A stretch of DNA of 64,000 nucleotides from Bacteroides faecium (GTDB lineage Bacteria > Bacteroidota > Bacteroidia > Bacteroidales > Bacteroidaceae). This document shows, piece after piece, positions 7,224-14,526 of the stretch. Numbering within the stretch: the first letter of the stretch is position 1; every line of letters begins with the position of its first letter. The notes below the pieces were generated by a model. That model ran no database searches. It was not told the DNA's origin and worked only from the letters and a program-made list of their open reading frames with translations. Position numbers and translations under genes: made by a program. The stretch spans positions 1,116,001 to 1,180,000 of the forward strand of contig NZ_CP050831.1 of the NCBI RefSeq assembly GCF_012113595.1. Direction: 5' to 3'.

Positions 7224-9167
7224 ATGGATAACAAGAAACCTATTATACTCAGTAATCGGGAAGAGTGGAATTTCACGGATTACATAGATTCTTTGATACA
7301 AAAAGAAGAAGATGTGGACTTGGAATTCAAGATTGCCAAAGACGGTCTTCCCAATAGTTTATGGGATACCTATTCTTCTTTCGCCAATACCGATGGGGGA
7401 GTTATCGTACTGGGAGTAAAAGAGCATAAGCAACAATTCACCATTGAAGGACTTACTAAAGAGCAAATCAGCCAATATAAGAAAGACTTCTGGAATCAGA
7501 TAAACAATCCGGATTGCGTTAATGAAAACTTACTCTCTGACGATGACCTATACGAGGGCTGCTACAAAAATAAGGAACTACTTCTTATCTACATCCCCCG
7601 TGCCAATCGTGTACAACGCCCTATATACAGGACAAGGAACCCTTTTGGCGGACACACGTTCAAACGAAATCATGAAGGAGATTATAAGTGTACAGACGCA
7701 GAAGTCAGGCGTATGATTGCCGATTCAGATGAAAGTCATCCACGTGACTCACGGATTTTGTCGAATTACTCCATGGATGATATCGACAAAGAGACATTGA
7801 CCCAATACAGGCAACTCTTCGCCAACCTGAAGCCTTCCCACCCCTGGCTTAACTTAAATGATCTGGAATTTCTTACCAAACTGGAAGCCTATCGCAAGGA
7901 CCGACAGGCTAAAGAAGAGGGATTCACTTTGGCTGGTATCCTGATGTTCGGCAAAACAGAAAGTATCACCGATCCGGAATGTGCGCCTAATTATTTTCCT
8001 GATTATAGGGAACATCTAAACGAAAACTCCGACATCCGATGGACGGATAGAATCTGTCCGGACGGAACTTGGGAAGCCAACCTCTTTCAGTTTTATCGCA
8101 GGGTTCACCCCAAGCTGACAGCAATGCTGCCCAAGCCTTTCTTTATAAAAAATGGAATACGTATTGATGAGACGCCTACGCACATTGCTGTGCGCGAAGC
8201 ATTTATCAATACACTTATCCATTGCGACTTTTCGGAAGAAGGAAATATTGTAATCGAACAATGGGTGGATAAATATCGCTTCAAAAATCCAGGGACAATG
8301 CTAGTCAGTAAGGCACAATATTATCTGGGTGGAGACAGCGTATGCCGCAACAAAGCTTTGCAGAAAATGTTTATGTTAATTGGTTTCTCCGAGAAAGCAG
8401 GAAGCGGTGTGAACAAGATTATAAAAGGCTGGAGAGAAGCTAACTGGCAGAAACCATATATTGAGGAGTTCAGCCGACCGGACAAGGTGGAACTGACTTT
8501 ACCTATGACAAGTCTGTTGCCAGACGATACAGTAATTAAACTAAAGGAATTGTTTGATGGAAAGATTGAGAGCTTATCCCAAGATGAATTGACAGCTTTA
8601 GTAACTTGTTATAGTGAAAGCGGGATTAATAATACTCAACTGCAGTACGTTATTCCCCAGCATCGTTCGGATATTACAAAGATGCTGAAGAAGCTATGTA
8701 ATAAGGGATTCCTGATTTCAGAAGGAAATGGCAGAGGAACAAAATACCATATAAATGAACCGGAAGAAAAGATTGGAAGCTTGGAAGATTATATGGAGAG
8801 TTCGAGGAATAATATGGAGAGTTCGAGAAGTAATATGGAGAGTTCCGAGGAAAAGGTTGGAAGTCCAAAGAATAATATGGAGAGTTCGAGGAGTAATATG
8901 GAGAGTTCTGAGGAAAAGATTGAGAGCTTAAAGCAAAGTAAACAAAGAATGAGTTTTGAAGAATTGCAAGCACTTATTATTTCAATATCGCAAGACTATA
9001 TTGGCATTGATGAAATAGCCGCTAAAGTCCACAAAACTCTCAAATATCTTATTAATTTTATTATTCCTAAAATGCTCCAGAATGGTACAATCGAAAGGCT
9101 CTATCCTGGAATACCTAATCATCCGAAACAAAAATATAAAGCAACCAACAAAAATCCCAATAAATAA
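7224..9167 (+). CDS. AlbA_2/Schlafen-type DNA-binding, HATPase_c_4 regulator-like protein
   Basis: The 647-residue protein has an AlbA_2 (Schlafen AlbA, PF04326) domain near the N terminus, with DLEFKIAKDGLPNSLWDTYSSFANTDGG and VLGVKE. It is followed by an ATP-binding HATPase_c_4-like region around residues 300-420 (VREAFINTLIHCDFS, KYRFKNPG, GFSEKAGSGVNKI). The C-terminal third holds winged-helix-like segments split by a repetitive MESSRSN stretch. The family is annotated as putative transcriptional regulators or nucleic-acid-binding proteins; no target is known. The stop is 6 bp before dusB, so they form an operon. The ATG at 7224 is chosen because the promoter overlaps any earlier start. 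Confidence 0.85.
   Translation: MDNKKPIILSNREEWNFTDYIDSLIQKEEDVDLEFKIAKDGLPNSLWDTYSSFANTDGGVIVLGVKEHKQQFTIEGLTKEQISQYKKDFWNQINNPDCVNENLLSDDDLYEGCYKNKELLLIYIPRANRVQRPIYRTRNPFGGHTFKRNHEGDYKCTDAEVRRMIADSDESHPRDSRILSNYSMDDIDKETLTQYRQLFANLKPSHPWLNLNDLEFLTKLEAYRKDRQAKEEGFTLAGILMFGKTESITDPECAPNYFPDYREHLNENSDIRWTDRICPDGTWEANLFQFYRRVHPKLTAMLPKPFFIKNGIRIDETPTHIAVREAFINTLIHCDFSEEGNIVIEQWVDKYRFKNPGTMLVSKAQYYLGGDSVCRNKALQKMFMLIGFSEKAGSGVNKIIKGWREANWQKPYIEEFSRPDKVELTLPMTSLLPDDTVIKLKELFDGKIESLSQDELTALVTCYSESGINNTQLQYVIPQHRSDITKMLKKLCNKGFLISEGNGRGTKYHINEPEEKIGSLEDYMESSRNNMESSRSNMESSEEKVGSPKNNMESSRSNMESSEEKIESLKQSKQRMSFEELQALIISISQDYIGIDEIAAKVHKTLKYLINFIIPKMLQNGTIERLYPGIPNHPKQKYKATNKNPNK
8790..8930 (+). repeat. 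In-frame minisatellite (MESSRSN-type, 21 bp unit)
   Basis: Inside the AlbA_2 gene, ATGGAGAGTTC recurs five times. It encodes MESSRNN, MESSRSN, MESSEEKVGSPKNN, MESSRSN and MESSEEKIESLK. The basic unit is 21 bp (7 codons), with longer 14-codon variants, so slippage changes length without a frameshift. The stretch is hydrophilic and probably a flexible linker between two C-terminal winged helices. Confidence 0.8.
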
Positions 9168-9173
9168 AATTAC

Positions 9174-10175
9174 ATGAAGATTAGAAATATAGACCTCGGC
9201 GAACACCCTATCCTGCTCGCTCCCATGGAAGACGTGACCGACCCGGCTTTCCGCCTGATGTGCAAAAAGTTTGGAGCGGACATGGTATATACTGAATTTA
9301 TATCGAGTGACGCACTGATACGTGCCGTCAGCAAGACGGCACAGAAGCTAAGTATCAGTGATGAAGAACGACCTGTCGCCATCCAAATATACGGAAAGGA
9401 TACGGAAACAATGGTGGAAGCTGCCAAAATCGTGGAACAGGCACAACCCGATATTCTGGATATTAATTTCGGGTGTCCGGTGAAAAGAGTTGCCGGAAAG
9501 GGTGCAGGAGCAGGAATGTTACAGAATATCCCTAAAATGCTGGAGATTACCCGCGCCGTAGTGGATGCGGTAAAAATCCCCGTAACGGTTAAAACCCGTT
9601 TGGGATGGGATGCCAACAATAAAATTATCGTAGAACTGGCGGAACAATTGCAGGACTGTGGCATTGCCGCACTGACCATACACGGTCGTACCCGCGCACA
9701 AATGTACACCGGAGAAGCGGACTGGACGCTGATAGGAGAAGTGAAGAACAATCCGAGGATGCATATTCCGATTATCGGCAACGGAGATGTGACCACACCT
9801 CAACGCTGCAAGGAGTGTTTCGACCGTTATGGGGTGGATGCCGTCATGATAGGTCGCGCCAGCTTCGGACGTCCGTGGATTTTCAAAGAGATGAAACATT
9901 ATCTGGAGACAGGCGAAGAGCTGCCACCACTTAGTTTTGAATGGTGCATGGAAGTACTTCGTCAGGAAGTGATTGACAGTGTGAATCTGCTCGACGAACG
10001 CAGGGGGATTCTGCACGTGCGCCGTCATTTGGCAGCAAGCCCGTTATTCAAGGGAATCCCTAATTTCCGGGACACCCGCATCACTATGCTACGGGCTGAA
10101 ACCAAAGAAGAGCTTTTCCGGATTTTTGAAACGATTTCCGAAAGGATGAATTCTTCGGCTACAGCAGATAATTAA
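9174..10175 (+). CDS. dusB: tRNA-dihydrouridine synthase (DusB-like)
   Basis: The enzyme reduces uridines in tRNA D-loops with FMN and NADPH. The 333-residue protein starts with LLAPMEDVTDPAFR, has the catalytic cysteine in NFGCPVKRVAGKGAGAGML (Cys101), and FMN/tRNA-binding motifs TVKTRLGWD, IHGRTRAQMYTG and IIGNGDV. The length fits bacterial DusB. It lies 6 bp after the AlbA_2 gene and is co-transcribed with it. The exact position modified is not proved by the sequence. Confidence 0.95.
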   Translation: MKIRNIDLGEHPILLAPMEDVTDPAFRLMCKKFGADMVYTEFISSDALIRAVSKTAQKLSISDEERPVAIQIYGKDTETMVEAAKIVEQAQPDILDINFGCPVKRVAGKGAGAGMLQNIPKMLEITRAVVDAVKIPVTVKTRLGWDANNKIIVELAEQLQDCGIAALTIHGRTRAQMYTGEADWTLIGEVKNNPRMHIPIIGNGDVTTPQRCKECFDRYGVDAVMIGRASFGRPWIFKEMKHYLETGEELPPLSFEWCMEVLRQEVIDSVNLLDERRGILHVRRHLAASPLFKGIPNFRDTRITMLRAETKEELFRIFETISERMNSSATADN

Positions 10176-10338
10176 GTGCATACACAGATAAGTTGTGTTT
10201 AGAGGTTCACCGATTTCACCAGTAGTTTAAAGGCTATGAATGAAACGTTTATGGTGAACTCTGGAAGAAGAATTATGGTAAACCAGTCCTTCACCTCCTT
10301 CACCGCTATCGGCTGTTGTTGCATATATATGCCCTGTA

Positions 10339-10426
10339 TGCTGGACATATAGATCCACCGTACTGGGCATATAGATCCAACATGCTGGGTATATAGATCC
10401 AACATGCTGGGTATATAGATGCTGCA
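10339..10426. repeat. Array A: four 22-bp units
   Basis: Units at 10339, 10361, 10383 and 10405 are each exactly 22 bp and share the consensus TGCTGGGTATATAGATCCAA. The first two differ at two to four positions and the last diverges at its end. Confidence 0.88.
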
Positions 10427-10427
10427 C

Positions 10428-10515
10428 CTCAAGTATTAACGACTGACGTCTCAAGTGTTAACAGCTGACACCTCAAGTATTAATGGCTGACACCTCAAGT
10501 GTTAATACCTGACAA
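10428..10515. repeat. Array B: four 22-bp units
   Basis: Units at 10428, 10450, 10472 and 10494 are each exactly 22 bp with consensus CTCAAGTRTTAAYRGCTGAC. The R position alternates A, G, A, G, which suggests duplication of a two-unit block. It begins one base after array A and shares no sequence with it. Confidence 0.88.
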
Positions 10516-10539
10516 ACGGTTTGCTGTTATCCTATTTTG

Positions 10540-10622
10540 TTTTGCTCATAGCATATTTCTTTTAGCTATAAGCATATCTGTTTTAGCTATAAGCTAATTC
10601 TTTTTTGCTCATGGCAGATTTG
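10540..10622. repeat. Array C: four 20-21-bp units
   Basis: Units begin at 10540, 10560, 10581 and 10602 (20, 21, 21 and 21 bp). The inner pair shares TTTTAGCTATAAGC and the outer pair TTTTGCTCAT. It lies 24 bp after array B inside the same inverted-repeat-bounded element. Confidence 0.75.
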
Positions 10623-10789
10623 AAAAGTGAAAGCGATGAAAAGCAATTCCCACTATAATCGCCCTTCGCTTTCACCCGTAATATTCTTATCTATAACCAT
10701 TTATGACAAATGATGAAATCGGTGAACCCCACTTGAAATCACATGGATAAGTTCCACTTGAAAAGCCCCGAAAGTGGTTCAATCACCTC

Positions 10790-11194
10790 CTACTCCTCCT
10801 CTACAAATATCTGTATAGTATCTCCGGCTATTGAATCCTGCGGAGCAACACTATCCATTCCATTACGCAGAACGGGCGGTTTTACATTCACATCATGAAC
10901 ACCGCCCGGCGTGAGTTCACCACTTCCATTATCAGCAGTCCGATGATACCAATATGCTCCGCCTCCTACTATCAGGCAAGTGATTGAAGCCGCCATTATC
11001 CAACCTCTGAACGAGATTGTACGCCGCTCTTTCTCGCCCATAGAACGAACCATCTGACGAAAACGCGCCAACTCTTCACGACACGCTTCGCAGTGCAACA
11101 AATGCAACTGAAATTCAGCTTCTTCTTCTCTGCTCATCCGGTTCTGCACATACAGCCAGGCATCCGAACGCTTGTATTTACATTTCTTCTCCAT
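10790..11194 (-). CDS. Zinc-finger (zf-HC2-like) anti-sigma-type membrane protein
   Basis: The 134-residue protein has an N-terminal HLLHCEACREEL segment, the H-x3-C-x2-C pattern of zf-HC2/ZAS anti-sigma domains (about residues 30-40). A single transmembrane helix (WIMAASITCLIVGGGAYWY, about residues 65-83) and a short exported tail follow. Such proteins hold a sigma factor at the inner membrane until a signal arrives. The gene upstream, 3 bp away, encodes a sigma-like protein, which makes a sigma/anti-sigma pair likely. It is the last gene of the leftward cluster. The partner assignment is inference. Confidence 0.7.
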   Translation of the reverse strand: MEKKCKYKRSDAWLYVQNRMSREEEAEFQLHLLHCEACREELARFRQMVRSMGEKERRTISFRGWIMAASITCLIVGGGAYWYHRTADNGSGELTPGGVHDVNVKPPVLRNGMDSVAPQDSIAGDTIQIFVEEE

Positions 11195-11197
11195 CTT

Positions 11198-12391
11198 TTA
11201 CTCCTCCTCTTCCCTGGCAAAAGGCACTTGTCCCTTCCGTTTATACGTCACAATCAGTTCTGCCATTCTTTTCTTCAGGTACTCCTTTCCACGACTCACC
11301 AGTTTCCTCAAGTTAGCCAAACACTTTCCATTGGCTCCGCCATACAATATCCGAGCTATTTCCTCATACTTCTTATTCTCGACATACAGCATCGTCATCA
11401 CCTGCACCGTCTCCTGCATCCCCTCCACCAACGCTTCATACACGTCTCCGCGACCATAGTCCAGCACATCAGCCAACGCACAGCAAACGTCATATTCATT
11501 CTCCTCATTCATCTCCAACAAATAAGCGAACCGTCCGTCTATCCTATCCGTCTCCGTCATCTCCACATACTGGAATTCCTGCCACCGCGTATCTTCTTCC
11601 TCCAAGAGCACCTCTTCCTGCTTCCTTTCTTCCGCCCGCACCCATTCGCGAAACTTGTTCCGTCCCGTCATTTGCAAAGAATTGAGCAAATGACCGGCCG
11701 ACGCTATCTGCTCCAACTTCCCTTTCTCCATCTGCTCCTGAACCGAAAGCACCGTCTCCATACTCACTTCCTCCACTGTCCCCTCATCTTCCGCTCTTTT
11801 CTTTTCCGTCACGAGAAAACGGACAAAACGGCGAATCAACCGCCACATCTCTTCCCAAAACTCACTATCCTTTGCCGTCAAACGTTCGTACAACAAGGCG
11901 TATTTCAACGGAAACATCGTATGCATCCTGCCGACACAGGCTTCCTCCAACTGCCCGGGCGTCGCATACAACGTCCCACTGCAACATATCTCCGAATACA
12001 ACTCCGCATAGAGAGCCGACGACAACTTGAAAGCAACCGTTCTCCCTTCCTCCAGCCTCAACTCATCATCAACCGTCTCCTCTGTCTGCTTCCTCCGAAG
12101 ACGAGACAACACATTCTGCGACAGTCTCTTTACCATTCGGAACATGCAAGGCTTTTCAGCCTTCCGACAGAAAAACTTAGCAAACCCTTTCCGGGAATAC
12201 CAATCGTGCAACAACTGTTTTTTACGCTCCACAAACTCTTCCAGCGAACAGTCTTCCGGTAGAAACTCGCTATACCCGGAAAGCAACTCTTGTATAGCAG
12301 TATGCCGGTCTGAAACGAATCCGCTTTTTTCAAGCTCATACCGCTCACATTCCTTCGTTATTATTTCTTCTATCAGTAGCTTGTCTGTCAT
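11198..12391 (-). CDS. Divergent sigma-70-like protein
   Basis: The 397-residue protein is mostly unlike known families, but its C-terminal 60 residues (VQVMTMLYVENKKYEEIARILYGGANGKCLANLRKLVSRGKEYL) have the layout of sigma region 4: helix, YEEIA, turn, recognition helix. The middle contains MTGRNKFREW and many charged helices. It is twice as long as a normal ECF sigma factor, so it may be a fused or highly diverged form. The start forms an ATGA overlap with the transglutaminase-like gene and the stop is 3 bp before the anti-sigma-like gene, so expression is tightly coupled. The regulatory role is inferred from the tail and the neighbour. Confidence 0.5.
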   Translation of the reverse strand: MTDKLLIEEIITKECERYELEKSGFVSDRHTAIQELLSGYSEFLPEDCSLEEFVERKKQLLHDWYSRKGFAKFFCRKAEKPCMFRMVKRLSQNVLSRLRRKQTEETVDDELRLEEGRTVAFKLSSALYAELYSEICCSGTLYATPGQLEEACVGRMHTMFPLKYALLYERLTAKDSEFWEEMWRLIRRFVRFLVTEKKRAEDEGTVEEVSMETVLSVQEQMEKGKLEQIASAGHLLNSLQMTGRNKFREWVRAEERKQEEVLLEEEDTRWQEFQYVEMTETDRIDGRFAYLLEMNEENEYDVCCALADVLDYGRGDVYEALVEGMQETVQVMTMLYVENKKYEEIARILYGGANGKCLANLRKLVSRGKEYLKKRMAELIVTYKRKGQVPFAREEEE

Positions 12392-13914
12392 AATCTTATC
12401 ACTTTGGGGCGTTTATTCTTGCAGGAAGGTATCACGCGCCCGACTTCGGCATTCATATAAGTAGGATCGCACACGATATACTTCTTTCCTTTCAACTGCA
12501 CATAGGCTCCTTTTATCTCTTCTCCCGTAGCTGCCTGATCCATGCAAACAGCAGCAGCCGCGTGTCCGGGATAATCGAGTAACACCGTCTCATACCCGAA
12601 AAGCCGGTTGACAAGACAGGCAAAGAGAATAGAGCGGTCCTCGCAATCACAAGCCGGATAATAAAAGTTTTCTTCGACGAAGAACGGCTTCTCATATCCG
12701 AACTGTTCACTGTCCGTCTGATAACGAAATCCTTGCTGCACCCACGAGAGTAGCCGGTTAAGTGCCTCCATACGGGGTTTCTCCCGCAACTGTGCAGAAA
12801 GCGAATGAACCAACTGTTCCCCCAACCGTTTATCAGGCACAGCACGGGCATACACAGCTAATTCGCACGACAGGTATTCTTGATAGAAACGTATCTTATT
12901 TACATTTACCTCTCCTTTCACCTCCAGTCCGGCAGCCTTTATACAAAACGGTTTCGGCTGCACCGGCAGCAGCAGTTCTTTATCAATCATCAATGAAAGA
13001 TAAGGTTTTAGAATCAGCCTGTCCGGCAACTTATACGTATATATGCTCGAATATCCTTTCAGGTTTTTCTTCGAGATAACATAATATTGTTTTCCGTCCA
13101 CCGTCAGATAAGGCCGGCCATACACCTCTTCCCGAACCGGCAGCAATAAGACAAGAAAACGGTCTACCCTTGCCAGCCGAACATCATATCCGGACTGCAC
13201 CAGTAAGAAATGTTGAAACACTGTCCGGCAATCCTCGCTTTGCAGTGTGGAAAGTCGGGCAGCCACTTTTTCCGCCAACAGAAAATAAGCCCAATCATTC
13301 ATCTGTATCTCCTTTTTATAGCGAATCATATCTGCCAATAAAATGGAGAAACGGCTATCGGCAATGTCTTTCCACAGATTTCCCACCGAACGTTCGGCAA
13401 CCGTAGAGAGGTGGAACGAACGTTGCTGATAATGCAGCCGTAGCTCTGCACCAAAATAATCACAACGGAAGGAAGCGGTCGCAGCCTCCACCGATACATT
13501 TTTGAGGAGAGCGGCAAGATGACGTTCTACTTCTTTTTCTTTCTTTTCCTCCAGCTTTTCAGCCTGCCGGTCAGCCTGTCCGCTATCCGTCGGGATACCT
13601 TTCTGCATCTCCGCATTTACCAATGCCATCTCCCGCTCGTTCTTCTCTTCTTGAAAAAGAACGGGAGAAAGCGGTTTCGGAAATTCATCCGGACTCTTCC
13701 CCTGAAATAAGCGGTATTCTTGCCATGCCTTGCTCAAGAAACTGATATATTCGGTATTGATTTCCTTCCGGAAATCGTCATACTCGTTCTGCAATTCTTT
13801 CCGGAAGTCCGCGAATTCGTCCTCTTCGGATGAGTTGTTATTTTGGGCAACCAACTCCATCGAAAAGCAATTAAGCAGAAATAGATATATCAACGTCCGA
13901 CAATACTTTTTCAT
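12388..13914 (-). CDS. Exported protein with C-terminal transglutaminase-like domain
   Basis: The protein has about 508 residues when begun at MKKYCRTLIYLFLLNC, which gives a clean signal peptide; an earlier ATG at 13944 would add ten polar residues. After the signal comes a charged, probably coiled segment with two DFRKE repeats (FADFRKELQNEYDDFRKE), then an unassigned middle. The C-terminal 100 residues read YPACDCEDRSILFACLV, LDYPGHAAAAVC and YIVCDPTYMNAEVG, a Cys-His-Asp order as in transglutaminase/cysteine-protease-like domains. The likely location is the periplasm. It overlaps the sigma-like gene by 4 bp. The substrate is unknown. Confidence 0.7.
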   Translation of the reverse strand: MKKYCRTLIYLFLLNCFSMELVAQNNNSSEEDEFADFRKELQNEYDDFRKEINTEYISFLSKAWQEYRLFQGKSPDEFPKPLSPVLFQEEKNEREMALVNAEMQKGIPTDSGQADRQAEKLEEKKEKEVERHLAALLKNVSVEAATASFRCDYFGAELRLHYQQRSFHLSTVAERSVGNLWKDIADSRFSILLADMIRYKKEIQMNDWAYFLLAEKVAARLSTLQSEDCRTVFQHFLLVQSGYDVRLARVDRFLVLLLPVREEVYGRPYLTVDGKQYYVISKKNLKGYSSIYTYKLPDRLILKPYLSLMIDKELLLPVQPKPFCIKAAGLEVKGEVNVNKIRFYQEYLSCELAVYARAVPDKRLGEQLVHSLSAQLREKPRMEALNRLLSWVQQGFRYQTDSEQFGYEKPFFVEENFYYPACDCEDRSILFACLVNRLFGYETVLLDYPGHAAAAVCMDQAATGEEIKGAYVQLKGKKYIVCDPTYMNAEVGRVIPSCKNKRPKVIRL

Positions 13915-13965
13915 TTCATTCTGATTTATAAATTGATGAATCATATTCCAACCATATATTCTTTA

Positions 13966-14526
13966 TTATTTGGATATACAATTCGCCTTTTCATCTTCTG
14001 CTGCCGGAGTAATGACTACCGTCATCGGCGGATAAATAAGACTGGCCAGTCGGTTCAGGTCTTCATTGTTCATACGGATACAACCTTCCGAATCCCGTGT
14101 GCCGATACTTTCGGGAAGATGCGTGCCGTGTATCCCGATACCTTTATGGCCGGGAACAGCCAGACGGATAAAGTAGTCTCCATACGCTCCGCTGATTTCA
14201 CCTTTTCCATCCTTGAAATCATGTTTCCAATCGGCAGATTTTTGAATATCGGCTACTTGGAACACTCCTTCGGGCGTACGCATATCGCCTGCTTTTTCTT
14301 TATCTCCTGTATTCTTCCCGGTTGCCACCGGAGCACTGAATAGTTCGTTCCCTTTATAGTCAATCAGCCTCAGCTTCATTTCTTGTTTGGAGATAAGGAT
14401 AAAGCGGGCATTGTCTATTTTACCCAATTCTTGATGATGACGGACTTCAAGCCAACCAATAAGCCCTGCTGCACCGACTATCAATAATAGAATTGCTCCC
14501 CAATAATTGTTCTTCTTCATCATCAT
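13966..14526 (-). CDS. L,D-transpeptidase (YkuD family)
   Basis: YkuD enzymes form 3-3 peptidoglycan crosslinks or attach proteins to the wall. The product (about 186 residues from the first of three consecutive ATGs at 14518-14526) has an N-terminal membrane anchor (WGAILLLIVGAAGLIGWL) and the catalytic motif HGTHLPESIG...SEGCIRM with the active Cys. TPEGVFQV is also typical. The start lies about 80 bp inside the 3' end of the upstream membrane-protein gene in another frame. It sits between that gene and the transglutaminase-like gene, giving a small envelope-remodelling set. Confidence 0.88.
   Translation of the reverse strand: MMMKKNNYWGAILLLIVGAAGLIGWLEVRHHQELGKIDNARFILISKQEMKLRLIDYKGNELFSAPVATGKNTGDKEKAGDMRTPEGVFQVADIQKSADWKHDFKDGKGEISGAYGDYFIRLAVPGHKGIGIHGTHLPESIGTRDSEGCIRMNNEDLNRLASLIYPPMTVVITPAAEDEKANCISK

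Larger units (their letters stand above)
10204..10728. repeat. 525-bp intergenic element bounded by a 15-bp inverted repeat
   Basis: GGTTCACCGATTTCA (10204-10218) is exactly inverted at 10714-10728. Between the arms are three unrelated four-unit arrays (10339-10426, 10428-10515, 10540-10622). A 10-bp inverted repeat GTGAAAGCGA (10627-10636 / 10666-10675) lies just after them. The element fills the gap between convergent dusB and the anti-sigma gene. Its arm core TCACCGAT is also the core of the arms at 52040-52167. No credible gene lies inside; small frames there are made of the repeats. Confidence 0.8.

Noticed and set aside
10199..10454. Two overlapping minus-strand small frames
   Set aside because: They are translations of the 22-bp arrays (repeating YTQHVGSIY-type phrases), with no start context and no downstream gene.
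10339..10515. CRISPR-like look of the 22-bp arrays
   Set aside because: Units are contiguous, with no unique spacers between repeats, and no cas genes are near.
11093..12262. 389-codon open frame on the plus strand
   Set aside because: It is the shadow of the sigma-like gene; its Leu/His/Arg/Pro-rich product is typical of antisense reading.
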